Position numbers and translations under genes: made by a program. Positions 42,568 to 52,475 of a DNA stretch of 59,008 nt are shown in pieces; within the stretch, counting starts at the first letter, position 1, and each line of letters opens with the position of its first letter. The notes under the pieces are model-generated. The model searched no databases and was not told the origin of the DNA. It saw nothing but the letters and a program-made list of their open reading frames with translations. This DNA is from a virus. Where the stretch lies: the IMG/VR virus record IMGVR_UViG_3300044994_000135, positions 1-59,008 of that record; one strand, 5' to 3'.

Positions 42568-44958
42568 TCATGTCGGGTCAAACTGCTGGTTCCTGAGCAC
42601 CAGCACGGTCAATCTTATCATGGGCGAGTGCCCGAGCGGTAATTGGTAGGTGACCGACTCGACCAGCCCGCGGTAGGTGTGGGACACCACCAGCTCGTAC
42701 CCCTGGGCGCTGGTCGCCCGGCCCACGGTGCCGTCGGTGACCACGGCGTCCGTGCCGTCGGGGTTGGTGCCGTAGAACGCCGGGAACTCCGTGCTCGTGA
42801 ACTCGATCACGTCGAACAGCTTGATCGCCGAGTACTTGCTCCACGGCACCCGGAACTCGGCGTAGGTGAGCGGCCTGCCGTACCTGGCCAGCAGGTATTC
42901 AGCGACCAAGGACATCCGCGCCGACGAGCTGCCGTTACCCAGGTAGCCGTTGTCGAGCGCGTAGACGTCCGCCGGGAAGGGCGAGATCGTGTAGTTGGTT
43001 TCAGCGGGCGGGAGGTCGCCGTAGAGCGCGCGGGCCTCGGCGGTCATCGCGGCCACCGGCGGGTACAGGCCGTCGGTCCCGTTGAAGTCTTCGGAGAACT
43101 GGTACCCGAAGCCGTCCTGGTTGTCGGCGCGACCGTTCTCGAAGTCCCGACCGGTGAACCGGTAGCCGCGGAAGCCGTTCGCCGTCACGCGGGACATGAC
43201 GGTCTCGACGCCCTCCTGCCGCCAGCCGAGCGGGATGAGGTCGGCGTTGGGGATCTTCGCGGTCACGGTGTGCGAGATGCCCCACGGATACATGAACATC
43301 TTGCCGTTAGGGAGCGTGCCGACCCGCGAGGCCGTGCCGCGACACACCTCGGTCAGAAAGTCCGTGTAGGTGATGCGGGAGTCGAACACCCCCCGCGGCG
43401 TGCGGGCGCGGGCGTTGACGCTGTTGATGTCGTAGAGATGCCAGTAGTGCGTCGAGAGCGTCGTGGTGTCCCACTCCGTGGGGTCGGTCCACGCCGTGCC
43501 GTTCCAGTTGTAGCCCAGGACCTTCACGAGGTCGGCGGTGCTGGTGTACAGCGCGCCGCCGGAGTACGTGCACTGCCCGCGTATCAACGCGACCAGGATC
43601 GGGAAGTTGTCGAAGTGCGGGTTCTGTTGGCCACTGTCGGGGGTGAACTGCGTGAGGTCCAGCCGCGAGTAGGTCAGCCCCGCCGGGGTGTAAGCTTCGA
43701 CGTGCTCGGTGAAGGAGTAGGTGGTCTCGTGAAGCTTGTAGAGGATCCGCGTGCTCGGGAAGACCACCTTGTACTGAGCGTAGGAGTCGTTACCGTTGGT
43801 GCCGGCGTCCGTGCCGTCCTTGCGGTATTCGATGGTATTGCCCGACCCGTAGTGGATGGTGAGGTCGTCGGCGGTAACGCCCGTGGCCTCGTAGCCCAGA
43901 AAATACTCGTAGTTTGCGTCGAGATACAGGGGACGATCAAAGGAAACATTGATCGGGAAGTTTGTTGTCCCCGCGTTGTTCTGGGTGTCGTATATCGAAA
44001 GGTCGAGTGTCGCCACCGCCGCTCGCTCGTCGATCACCGTCCCGCCACCCGGCATGGTGACCATAATGAATACCGTAAGTTTCGCCGTCGAGACTGTGCC
44101 CGTACCATTCCCCTTTGCGCGAAGCTGTACCCCCGTGATGATTCTGACGCTGTTGATGTTTAGCTTCCAAGCCCGCGAATTGTACTGATTGAGCGAATAC
44201 GACCCTGCTGGTGTAGTGCCGCTGTAATCGGTGTTGGCGGTCGTGTCCACCAACGCCCACTTGTTATCGTTGTCCTTTGTGTACACCCTGGCCCAGGTTA
44301 ATCTGTTCTTCGTGAGCTGGTACAGGCACGTCCCCACGGCGTACCTGGGCTCGGTCGCGCCGTCGGCGGTGATGCGGATGGGGATCACCTCCTGATTGTC
44401 CCCGATGATCAGCGGCACCGCACGCCCGAGCGAGCTGTCGGGCGCGTTCGCCATGCCGCTCACGGTGCGGTTGACCTCCAGCGTGAGCACCTTCTCCCGG
44501 TAGCGGACCGGCCGCACCTCGAACGTGAGCGAGTGCGCCCCGTCCTCGATCGACGACGACCAGCGCGTACAGATGCCTTGAAAAACTTGCGTCCACGAGC
44601 TCACGGTGTCGCTGTCGGTCGCGAGCTTGGCCGTGTACACCGCCACCGACTGTTCGACGGGCGAGTAGCGTTCCAGGATGTCCGAAAACTTGCGGTTGAG
44701 CCCGAACGTGCCGGGGCGGTTGTCGATCGAGAACGAGGAGAACGAGCTGCTCGGCAGAAACTCCCCGGCGTTGAACGATACCTCGCCCAGATCGGTCAGG
44801 AGCGGCCAGAACGAGTTTTGCGTGCTTGAGTTCTTCAGGGACTTCTGGACGAACGAGTAGGTCTTGCTGGTGGTGCTCGCCGTGGCCGGGGTGTAGAGCT
44901 TCACCGTCAGGTCGACGCGGACGTGGTAGTTGTACGGGACGTTCAGCGTGGTCGGCAC
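42568..44958 (-). CDS. Tail tip / central baseplate protein, 796 aa
   Basis: The second largest virion gene, right after the two tail-tip genes. The N-terminal third resembles tail-hub folds (GEVSFNAGEFLPSSSFSSFS; RYREKVLTLEVNR); later parts are beta-rich (IEYRKDGTDAGTNGNDSY). It closes the tail tube and links to the fibres, by position. No peptidase motif seen. Confidence 0.65.
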   Translation of the reverse strand: MPTTLNVPYNYHVRVDLTVKLYTPATASTTSKTYSFVQKSLKNSSTQNSFWPLLTDLGEVSFNAGEFLPSSSFSSFSIDNRPGTFGLNRKFSDILERYSPVEQSVAVYTAKLATDSDTVSSWTQVFQGICTRWSSSIEDGAHSLTFEVRPVRYREKVLTLEVNRTVSGMANAPDSSLGRAVPLIIGDNQEVIPIRITADGATEPRYAVGTCLYQLTKNRLTWARVYTKDNDNKWALVDTTANTDYSGTTPAGSYSLNQYNSRAWKLNINSVRIITGVQLRAKGNGTGTVSTAKLTVFIMVTMPGGGTVIDERAAVATLDLSIYDTQNNAGTTNFPINVSFDRPLYLDANYEYFLGYEATGVTADDLTIHYGSGNTIEYRKDGTDAGTNGNDSYAQYKVVFPSTRILYKLHETTYSFTEHVEAYTPAGLTYSRLDLTQFTPDSGQQNPHFDNFPILVALIRGQCTYSGGALYTSTADLVKVLGYNWNGTAWTDPTEWDTTTLSTHYWHLYDINSVNARARTPRGVFDSRITYTDFLTEVCRGTASRVGTLPNGKMFMYPWGISHTVTAKIPNADLIPLGWRQEGVETVMSRVTANGFRGYRFTGRDFENGRADNQDGFGYQFSEDFNGTDGLYPPVAAMTAEARALYGDLPPAETNYTISPFPADVYALDNGYLGNGSSSARMSLVAEYLLARYGRPLTYAEFRVPWSKYSAIKLFDVIEFTSTEFPAFYGTNPDGTDAVVTDGTVGRATSAQGYELVVSHTYRGLVESVTYQLPLGHSPMIRLTVLVLRNQQFDPT

Positions 44959-44959
44959 C

Positions 44960-45736
44960 CTACGGCATCTCCTGGAAAGTCATGGCGGCGTCGAACACGT
45001 TGTTAGCCGTGATGGCGGTCGAGAACGCCTCGACGCGGCCGAACAGCACGCGGTGGTTGAACAGCAGCTCGTGATAGTCCTTGGTGAAGAGTATCACGGG
45101 GGCCCACTGCCGCCGAGCGCCGATGGTGTTCGCCATGTTGCGGGCGTTGGCCTCGGTCAGCCCTCGCCACTGCAGCTCGACGGTGTAGAGCGCGCGCCGC
45201 CGCCCGTGTGACGGCTTGGTGCGGGTGACGGTGACCGCCGTCGGGTCCAGGCCGGGGTCGATGGCCTTGCCGAGGAACGCTTTCGCGTGCGGGTAGAAAG
45301 ACTGCCCGGTGGCGCTGTAGGCGATGTACCACCACCGCCGCGCCGGGGTCTCCGCGAACGTCGCCAGGTAGTCGTCGAGGCCGGGACCCATGAGGTTGCC
45401 CGTGACGAACGTGGCCGAGTCGATGACGAGCGCCTCGGTCGCCGCCGCGTAGTCGTCGCTCGTGTGGTGCCGCACGCGGATGGTGTTCACGAGTGCCCTC
45501 ATGAGCATGGAGGCTTTGCCCAGGTACAGGAAGTCGGCGGCCCTGGTGACCGCCGCCCCCAGGTCGAAAGTCAGTTGCACCAGGCCGGAGTTGGTCGACA
45601 CCTTGCGGAAAAAATCGGCCTTGTGCGAGCCGAACAGGTTGAGCAGCGGGTACCCGCTCTCCGCCCCGTGGCCGGCGATCGTGTACGTCACGGCCTCTGC
45701 CGGGATGCCCGCCGTGCCGATCAGAAGATTCGTCAT
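44960..45736 (-). CDS. Distal tail protein, 258 aa (paralogue of 45733-46563)
   Basis: Start ATG 45736 overlaps the upstream stop as ATGA. Shares layout with the upstream gene: opening strand and SGYPLLNLFGSHKADFF versus DPDYPVENYFTGERSAY, then DFLYLGK versus DHLIIGG, ending in F-Q-E-M/F-E-E-M. Two Dit-like or minor tail proteins made by duplication is the best reading. Confidence 0.6.
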   Translation of the reverse strand: MTNLLIGTAGIPAEAVTYTIAGHGAESGYPLLNLFGSHKADFFRKVSTNSGLVQLTFDLGAAVTRAADFLYLGKASMLMRALVNTIRVRHHTSDDYAAATEALVIDSATFVTGNLMGPGLDDYLATFAETPARRWWYIAYSATGQSFYPHAKAFLGKAIDPGLDPTAVTVTRTKPSHGRRRALYTVELQWRGLTEANARNMANTIGARRQWAPVILFTKDYHELLFNHRVLFGRVEAFSTAITANNVFDAAMTFQEMP

Positions 45737-46563
45737 ATCATCTCCTCGAACACCAGCCGCACGTTGTTCCAGTCGTTGTAAACGCGGTTGATGCTGCACT
45801 CGTCGGCGATAATCCGCACGTGCAGCAGGGAGTTGCCGAACAGGACTTCGGTGTAGGTGGCGGCGTGCAGAAAGAACGTGTGCCGGTAGGGGTCCTTGAG
45901 CAGCTTCTCGGACACGTCCACCACCTGCGCGTCGGTCAGCCCGTCGTACTCCACCGCCACCCGGTGGACCTCGTGCGTCAGGCGGTCCATGGTCCGCTGC
46001 CCGCGCGGGAACTGCCACGTGCTCAAGCCAGGGTCTATGACCGAGTGCTCGTACGAGTCGGGCTCTTTGCCGAAGTCGAGCCAGTTGCCGAGGTGGAATT
46101 TGGAGCACGCCGCCTTGCTGTTCGCGCCCTCGAAGTAGATCGTCCAGTATCGGTAAGTGCCCGACGCGGGGCCGACGTCGGAGTTGAACGAAGAGGTGAA
46201 CAGGATGTCGTGGCCGTGGGGACCGGCGAAGGTCTTGTTCTGAAACTGGTTGAGCGTGCCCAGATGATTGATCGAGCTGCTGGCGAGCGTCACGCGGGCG
46301 CGGGCGCGGACGCTGTATAGCCCTTCGGCCTTCAGAATGTTGCAGCCGCCGATGATGAGGTGGTCGTAGGTCTTGGTCACGCCGGGGCCGAGGTCGAAGA
46401 AGAAGTTGATGCCGATCGAAGTCTGACTCGCGAGCTGCCCGTACGCGCTGCGCTCGCCGGTGAAATAATTCTCCACCGGGTAGTCCGGGTCCATGGGCAG
46501 CCCGGTCCAGTAGTGCAGGGCGCTCACCGGCATGTCGGGGTAGCTGATGAGGAAGCTGGTCAT
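45733..46563 (-). CDS. Distal tail protein, 276 aa (paralogue of 44960-45736)
   Basis: First gene after the tape measure, the usual place of Dit. MTSFLISYPDMPVSALHYWT, FFFDLGPGVTKTYDHLIIGG and WQFPRGQRTMDRL are visible; shares its overall plan with the next gene. Overlaps the tape-measure stop by one base. Confidence 0.62.
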   Translation of the reverse strand: MTSFLISYPDMPVSALHYWTGLPMDPDYPVENYFTGERSAYGQLASQTSIGINFFFDLGPGVTKTYDHLIIGGCNILKAEGLYSVRARARVTLASSSINHLGTLNQFQNKTFAGPHGHDILFTSSFNSDVGPASGTYRYWTIYFEGANSKAACSKFHLGNWLDFGKEPDSYEHSVIDPGLSTWQFPRGQRTMDRLTHEVHRVAVEYDGLTDAQVVDVSEKLLKDPYRHTFFLHAATYTEVLFGNSLLHVRIIADECSINRVYNDWNNVRLVFEEMI

Positions 46564-49500
46564 TAGGCGGCCGCCCCCGCCGTGTTAGCGATGCGCCGGA
46601 GTTGCTCGAACCGCCTGCGGTCCGCCGGCGAGAGGCGGCCCTTCTTGCGGAGGTTGGACAGGCGGGTGAACTCCCGTTGTTCCGCGCTCGACAGGCCCGG
46701 ACTTCCGCCGGTCGGCGGCGTTACCGTCGGGGTGGTCTCGGCGACGTTCACTTTGTCACCGAACCCGAACTTGTCGATGATGGCCTGGACGAGAGCGTCG
46801 AACGTCGAGGAGGTGAACCGCAACTCGATGTCCACCCCCTTCCTAAGCTCATTAAGCTGCTGGTTGATTATTGCGATGTCGTCTGCTGTCTGCTTGAGCG
46901 CGTCGGACGTACTGTCGAAATTTGCGAGGATATTGATCTTGGTGTCGTCGCTCGCGTTCTCCAGGTCGGTCAGCGAGGCGATGCCCGCCGAGTCCAGCGC
47001 GCCGAAAAAGCTGTTCACGATGCGCGGGTCGAACGCGCTCAGCAAGGACGCCCGAAGGTCCTGGATGCCCGCCTGCGGGACGGTGGCCGAGAAGTCCTGG
47101 AGCGCCTTGCGGGCGAAATCGAAGTTACCCTTGAGGGCCTGGACCTCCTCGTTGGTGGCCCCGCTGTTCACCGCGCTATCGAACGCGGCGCGGGCCTTGT
47201 CGAACTCCTTGGTGAGCCGCTGGAACTCGGCCAGGCGGTCGGGGGCGCTCTTCTCCAAGAACTGTTCTTGCGCCTCGATGGCCAGGTCGCGCAGGGCGTC
47301 GAGCGAGAACGCCCCGCCGTTCTCGCCACCGCGCAGGATGTTGCGGAACGCCCCGGTTACGTCGCCGGTCACTCCGGGGATACCGCCCTCGGCGATGTCC
47401 TTCAATTTCCTCAGCTCGGCGGCCGCTTCGTTGACGCCGAGCTTCCCGGCCTTGAACGAGTTGATGATGCTCTTCCCGGCGTCCTCGGCGCTGATGCCGA
47501 GCTCGCGCATGGCGATCCCGAGGGCGTTGGCGTCGTTCAGGAACGGTTGGAGGAGTTCCGGGTTAAACGGCTTCTTGCCCTCGGTGCCGCCGCTCTTGCC
47601 GTTTAAGGCCGCTTGTAGCCTCTCGATCTCCTGCGCCAGGTTGCCGAGCACGCCGAAGTTCGGCTTGGCCTTGGCGAGTTCCTTGTTGTAGGCGTTCTGG
47701 GCCCGCTTGAGCTCTTCCACCTTGCGGCGGGTGTCGTCGTAGAGGTTCGAGAGCTGCCGCCCGGCCTCGCGGTTGTCCAGTTGCCCCGAGTTGAGTTGGT
47801 CCAGGATGCGCTTGTAATCGGCGGACGCTACGGTGAGCCGCCGCACCTCTTGCAGCAGTTGCTCGCGCTCGCGTTTGCGCCGATCACGCTCCTGCTCGGC
47901 CTTGCTCTGCGCGGCCGATCTGCCGGACGAGGCGCTGCTGCCCCGGCTTATTGGCACGGGGCTGGCAAAGTTCTTCTGCGTGCCGACCTCATTCTCGGGC
48001 GGTGTCACTGCGGCGTTGGTCGGGGCCCCGCCGGCTAGAATTTGCTGAACGTTCGCCGCAAACGAAATCAGCTTCTCCTCTCCGGCGTTGATCAGCTCCT
48101 CGATCGAGTTAATCCCCGACTGCTTGAGCGCCTGGAAGAACAGCGTGATCTTGTCCGCGCCCAGGCCGAACGCCCTCACTAGACGCTGCACCAACTCCTC
48201 GTAGGTGATCCCGAGCTCTTTCGCCTCCCCCCCCACGCCGCGCAGGGAGTTGAACAAGATCTGGCCCGGGTTGTCGGCCTTCAGCGCCGTTCGGAATTTG
48301 TCGATCGCCTGGTCCACGGCGCCGACCGCGCCGGGGATGCCGACCTCAAGAACGTCCCGAAGGCCGACGAGCGCGTTCTGCGTCTCCTGGATGGACAGCT
48401 CACCCTTCTTGAACGCCTGGAGGATCGCGTTGCCAAGCTCTTCGAAGCTCTTGCCGGTCTGTTCAACCAGCGCTTGCAAGTTCAGCAGCTCGCCGCCGAT
48501 GTTGTTGGCGAACACCGCCGCGAGCTGCCCGCCGATGTCCTCGGACACCCCGAGCAGTTGCTCGAACGCCGCGCCGACGCCCGCGAACGCGACTTGGGCC
48601 TCTCCGGGCAAGGTGCTCAGAAAGCTGAACGGGTTGTTCGCGCCCTTTGCGCCGAACTCCAGGTTCTCGCCGCCGAAGAGCGTGTCCCCCTGGAACACCA
48701 GGTCCTTGATCTGCTTGACCTCGTTGCCGACGATGATCGACAGGCGGTTGGCGTCGAAGATGTCGGCAAAGAACTTGTCGGCGGCCTTACGGGCTTTGGT
48801 GGCCGCGGAGTCTTCGAGGGCGCTTGAAATGGTTTTTTCCAGGACCGCGCCAAGGATCGGGCCTGTTATCGAGCCGAACAAGCTCTGAGAGATTTGATTG
48901 ACCGCCGGGCCTACATCGCTACTATCAAAACCATCCAAGATTGCCTTCGCGATCTGCTGAGAGATTATCTCGCCAACTCGCGCCAGTGCGGCGATCAACC
49001 CGCCCTCAAGGCCGCTCGCGAAGATCGCGGCAAAGTCGGCGCCAGCGGCTTGAGCAGAAAAGCCATTGGGATTGTCGCTAAAAAGTTGTCCGAGTATATC
49101 CTCCTGCGAAACCCCGGCGCGGAGCTTCCTGATCAGCGAGTCCGCCAAGGAATCGCCAGTACCCCCGCTCTGCGCCTTATCCAGCTCCTTGCGGAAGGTC
49201 TCGACCAGGAATTGCGCCGCCTTGCGGGCGTCCTCGGGGTCGCTGATGCCCTCAAGGATCTTATCCTTGAGGGCGAGCACGGACTGGATGACGTCCGAGC
49301 CGTTATTCCCCGCGTCCTCGAACGCCTTCCTCACCTCGTCGATGATAGTAAACTGCGTCGGAGTGAATCGCCCGAATAGCTCGTTGATCTGTACGTCGGC
49401 GTCGTTGCTGATTTTGCGGAGCTCCTCGGCCAATTTCTCGGCGGCGTCACCCGCTTTGTTGATTTTACTCGCGCTACTCTCGCCGTCCTGGCCGAGCTTG

Positions 49501-50615
49501 ATCAGCACATTCCCGGCCTTCGCGCCCTCCGTCTGCAACTTGGCGAGCTTCTGCCGCGAGACTTCTTCGACGGCCTTACCGAAGCTTGGCATCTCGCGGT
49601 TCTTAAGTTGTCTCAAGATCTGCCCGAGGATGGCGAAGCCGTCCGAGAGTTGCTCCAGCTCGGCGCGCGCGACGCGAATCGCCTTGTTCGTGAACTCGAT
49701 GAACGCCGTAATCGCCCCGACGATGGCCCCCTTCACCGCGAGGATCGCACCCTTCACGGCCTCGGTGACAATGCGAAGCAATTCGCTTTCGTCCAGGGCT
49801 CGCTTCAGTTCGAGCGAAAGGTTAGCCGAGGCGGCGGCGTACCTTTTAGCCGCTTCGGTGACGTTTTTTGCCGCGTCCGCCGCTCGCTGCTCGGCGTCGG
49901 TGAACTCCCGCAAAACAAGGTTCCCGCCCTGGATGGTGCCGAACTTCTTGGCCAGGTTTTCGTTCCCGGTGAGGAGCGCCCGCGCCAGTTGCTCGGTCGC
50001 CTGCACGGCATCGCCACCGGTTGCGTTGGCGTACCGCTTGGCCGCCGCCGCGATCTCGTCGAACGTGCCCGGGTCAAAACCTTGTGCGAAGAGTTTGTTC
50101 GCCGTGGCGAGTAGTTGCGCGTTGTCGAGCGCTTGGCCGTAAGCGGCGCTCAGGCGGTTCTGCAAAACATCGGCGAGCACCCCCGCCTGGTCGGCGTTAT
50201 CGCGGAACGCATCGGCGATATCGCCGAAATCGTTCCCTTCGGCGGCCAGCGATATGAGCTTGTTGAGCGCGAGATTCGCGCCGCCGAGTGCGAGTGTAAC
50301 CCCCCCGATGGCGATCGCGACGGGGCCGGCCTTACTGGCAATTGAGCTGAGAGATCCTGCGACTAACGTCGCGCGGGCGTTGGTTTCGACGAACTTCTTC
50401 GAGAGGTCCGACACCGCCCCGATGGGGTTGCGAATTGACTCGGCGAGTTTGGAGATGGAGCCGTCGAGGATCTTCCCGCTCTTGGCGGCTTGGTCAGCTA
50501 TCCCGCTGAATTGTTTGGATAGGTCGGTAATCGCGCGCTTGGCCTGCTCGGCCTCAACCGTGACCTTTATCTGAACATCATTCCCCGACGTGCCGCCCGA
50601 CCCGAACGCGCCCAA
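46563..50615 (-). CDS. Tape measure protein, 1350 aa
   Basis: By far the longest gene. Long coiled-coil and alanine-rich helices, a hydrophobic stretch (AGPVAIAIGGVTLALGGANL) and repeated segments such as the related SFKAGKLGVNEAAAELRKL and AFKKGELSIQETQNALVGL. Starts at TTG 50615 directly after the tail-chaperone stop. At about 0.15 nm per residue the tail would be near 200 nm, a siphovirus-like length. No peptidase domain identified. Confidence 0.92.
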   Translation of the reverse strand: MGAFGSGGTSGNDVQIKVTVEAEQAKRAITDLSKQFSGIADQAAKSGKILDGSISKLAESIRNPIGAVSDLSKKFVETNARATLVAGSLSSIASKAGPVAIAIGGVTLALGGANLALNKLISLAAEGNDFGDIADAFRDNADQAGVLADVLQNRLSAAYGQALDNAQLLATANKLFAQGFDPGTFDEIAAAAKRYANATGGDAVQATEQLARALLTGNENLAKKFGTIQGGNLVLREFTDAEQRAADAAKNVTEAAKRYAAASANLSLELKRALDESELLRIVTEAVKGAILAVKGAIVGAITAFIEFTNKAIRVARAELEQLSDGFAILGQILRQLKNREMPSFGKAVEEVSRQKLAKLQTEGAKAGNVLIKLGQDGESSASKINKAGDAAEKLAEELRKISNDADVQINELFGRFTPTQFTIIDEVRKAFEDAGNNGSDVIQSVLALKDKILEGISDPEDARKAAQFLVETFRKELDKAQSGGTGDSLADSLIRKLRAGVSQEDILGQLFSDNPNGFSAQAAGADFAAIFASGLEGGLIAALARVGEIISQQIAKAILDGFDSSDVGPAVNQISQSLFGSITGPILGAVLEKTISSALEDSAATKARKAADKFFADIFDANRLSIIVGNEVKQIKDLVFQGDTLFGGENLEFGAKGANNPFSFLSTLPGEAQVAFAGVGAAFEQLLGVSEDIGGQLAAVFANNIGGELLNLQALVEQTGKSFEELGNAILQAFKKGELSIQETQNALVGLRDVLEVGIPGAVGAVDQAIDKFRTALKADNPGQILFNSLRGVGGEAKELGITYEELVQRLVRAFGLGADKITLFFQALKQSGINSIEELINAGEEKLISFAANVQQILAGGAPTNAAVTPPENEVGTQKNFASPVPISRGSSASSGRSAAQSKAEQERDRRKREREQLLQEVRRLTVASADYKRILDQLNSGQLDNREAGRQLSNLYDDTRRKVEELKRAQNAYNKELAKAKPNFGVLGNLAQEIERLQAALNGKSGGTEGKKPFNPELLQPFLNDANALGIAMRELGISAEDAGKSIINSFKAGKLGVNEAAAELRKLKDIAEGGIPGVTGDVTGAFRNILRGGENGGAFSLDALRDLAIEAQEQFLEKSAPDRLAEFQRLTKEFDKARAAFDSAVNSGATNEEVQALKGNFDFARKALQDFSATVPQAGIQDLRASLLSAFDPRIVNSFFGALDSAGIASLTDLENASDDTKINILANFDSTSDALKQTADDIAIINQQLNELRKGVDIELRFTSSTFDALVQAIIDKFGFGDKVNVAETTPTVTPPTGGSPGLSSAEQREFTRLSNLRKKGRLSPADRRRFEQLRRIANTAGAAA

Positions 50616-51322
50616 CTACCGCCCGCCGCTCCGCGCCTTCTGCCTGGTCTTCTCGCTCTTGGCCTTCCAGTCTTGGTAGTTCTGCAGCACTCGTTTCGCC
50701 TCCAGGATGGTCGCCGCCGACTCCTGTTCGAGCCCGGAGTCGGCGATCAGTCGCTCGGTCAGTTTACCATAACCGCCGCCGAACATGAGCATCTCCGCCT
50801 GCAGGAACGCGTGGACGCGCTCGCCCAACTTGCGGTCGGGCGCCACGTCGGCATACGGGCACCCCTTGCGCGTGAGGCACAAAGGGCGCACCGGCTTTTT
50901 CTTGTCGAGCATCCGCGCGGTACACGCGCCGCACTCCAGGTCGGGGTCGTACAACCGCCCTTCGAGCAGCTTGATGAAGCGGCGGTTTACCCGTTTTTTG
51001 CGTCAGCGCCATTATTTTCGAGCACGTTGCGGCACGCCTCCACCCAGGCGTTCAGCACCCGGCGGAAGAAGAGCGGCGAGTGGTCCCCGGCCTTGAGCGA
51101 CTCCACCGTGACGGGCGTGCCGTCCTTCTTCGAGAGCCCCTCGACGCCGATGAGGTAGCGGTCCCAGAGCTTTGCGGCTTGCTTATCCGAGGGCAGGTCC
51201 TTGCCGTCCTCGTCCTTGTTCAAGCCCTCCAGGAACACCAGGATGTCGGCCTCGGGGTGCTTGAACGTGAGCTTCCCGTCCGCGCCGAACTTGACCACGA
51301 TGTCTTCGTCTATAATCGCCAT
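50616..51322 (-). CDS. Tail assembly chaperone G-T fusion via -1 frameshift, 235 aa
   Basis: Made when ribosomes slip back one base at 50993-50999 near the end of the 111-aa chaperone frame: 110 residues of that frame, then 125 residues in the -1 frame (RVNRRFIKLLEGRL..., including CGACTARM with a Cys knuckle). This is the gpG-gpGT arrangement of lambda-like tails, and the gene pair precedes the tape measure, where it is expected. The -1 frame has no good start of its own. Confidence 0.85.
50987..51322 (-). CDS. Tail assembly chaperone G, 111 aa
   Basis: Zero-frame product: small, acidic helical protein (IVVKFGADGKLTFKHPEADI; LPSDKQAAKLWDRYLIGVEG). Chaperones of this type keep the tape measure soluble before tube assembly. 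Ends ADAKNG just after the slippery site. Confidence 0.8.
   Translation of the reverse strand: MAIIDEDIVVKFGADGKLTFKHPEADILVFLEGLNKDEDGKDLPSDKQAAKLWDRYLIGVEGLSKKDGTPVTVESLKAGDHSPLFFRRVLNAWVEACRNVLENNGADAKNG
50993..50999 (-). promoter_or_regulatory. Slippery heptamer A AAA AAC for -1 frameshifting
   Basis: In the phase GC[A AAA AAC], the exact X-XXY-YYZ form needed for tandem -1 slippage, with the zero-frame stop one codon later. Downstream structure was not assessed. Confidence 0.85.
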
Positions 51323-51353
51323 ACTTTAACCTACCTACACAACTGGCCGCGCC

Positions 51354-51389
51354 GTGGGTGCCGGGAGAGAATCCCCCGGGGCACCCCAC
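51354..51389 (-). terminator. Hairpin between tail tube and chaperone genes
   Basis: GTGGGTGCC pairs with GGCACCCCAC with one bulged base, around an inner GGG/CCC stem. Lies in the 88-base gap after the tail-tube stop. No U-tract, so it may attenuate rather than stop transcription, matching the high need for tail tube. Confidence 0.5.
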
Positions 51390-51410
51390 AGCGTAGCACC
51401 CGAAAAACTA

Positions 51411-52463
51411 CTACGGCAACAGCGTCGTCGAGAGGGTGTTGACGATCTCGACGTACGGTCGCGTGGAGGTCATGCCCGTCGGGTTGGCCGCCGCCTGGAG
51501 CACCTGGAACGACACCGACACGGGGTTACGGCCCTCGCTCGTGAGCGCGAAGTTGGGCGCGTCCACCATCACCATGCGGGGGACGAGGACCGTGAACCGC
51601 TTGTTCACGCCGGTGCCGATCTGCGTGCCCTCGACGGAGAACCGCGCCTTGCGGGCCGTCTCCGCCGTCCAGAGCGTGTACAGCGAGTGGTCGTTGAGCT
51701 GCTTGAACTCCATGGAGAGTGAGCCGGTGATGAGCCCCGAGGAGACCGGGGCGCTAAAGCCCGCCGCCTCTTTGATCTCGGGCACCAGCTCGAACGGTCG
51801 CTCCATGTTGAACTGCAGGCTGGTGATGGCCAGCTTGTCGGCGCCTGCCAGCGCCGCGCCAGACTGCGCGTTCTCGCGGTAGCTGTCGTCCTGGTCCACG
51901 ATGACCAGCTCGGGCGTGCCCTCGGTGAACGTGGTGGCGTCAAGCACGGCGTTGGTGTTCACCGTCGTGGAGAGCTCCAGGGTGTTGGCCAGGAGGGACG
52001 CGGTGAAGTCGATGTAGCCGCGGACGCCCGTGGTCGAAACCCCCCACGCCGTGACGTAACACGTCGGCAGCTCGTGGACGAGGGCGCTGGTCGATTCATA
52101 GGCCAGGGTGACGAACTTCGAGAGGGTGTCGGCCACGGTGATCGTGTGCCGGTAGTCGCCCTGGCCCCCCGTGACCTCCGTCGGGGCGCCCGAGGTGCCC
52201 ATAAACACGGCGATGAGCGTGTCGCACCCGTTGCGGTATCCGAGGTCGGACGTGACCGACGCCGTGTAGAGGGTGTTCCCCCGCGCCACGTTGGCGTTCA
52301 TCACCCGGCCCGAGCCGATCGAGCGGTCGGTCAGTGTGTCCGTTGCGGCCTCGATGCTGATCTCGCCCGCGAACCGGTTCCCCGCCCCGGCGGCAACCGC
52401 CGTGCCCCACGTGCTCGCCGCCCGGACTGCGCCGGTTGCGAAAGCTCCTTGAATTGCTGCCAT
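51411..52463 (-). CDS. Major tail tube protein, 350 aa
   Basis: Starts MAAIQGAFATGAVRAASTWG and alternates strands and Gly turns throughout (SITSLQFNMERPFELVPEI; SLSMEFKQLNDHSLYTLW). Directly before the chaperones and tape measure, the standard site for the tube subunit. Longer than simple tube proteins, so it may carry an extra Ig-like decoration domain. Confidence 0.72.
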   Translation of the reverse strand: MAAIQGAFATGAVRAASTWGTAVAAGAGNRFAGEISIEAATDTLTDRSIGSGRVMNANVARGNTLYTASVTSDLGYRNGCDTLIAVFMGTSGAPTEVTGGQGDYRHTITVADTLSKFVTLAYESTSALVHELPTCYVTAWGVSTTGVRGYIDFTASLLANTLELSTTVNTNAVLDATTFTEGTPELVIVDQDDSYRENAQSGAALAGADKLAITSLQFNMERPFELVPEIKEAAGFSAPVSSGLITGSLSMEFKQLNDHSLYTLWTAETARKARFSVEGTQIGTGVNKRFTVLVPRMVMVDAPNFALTSEGRNPVSVSFQVLQAAANPTGMTSTRPYVEIVNTLSTTLLP

Positions 52464-52475
52464 AACTTGAAATCC

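Noticed and set aside
50616-50954. Independent 112-aa gene
   Set aside because: Its TTG start has no support; the frame is better explained as the -1 frameshift extension of the tail chaperone.
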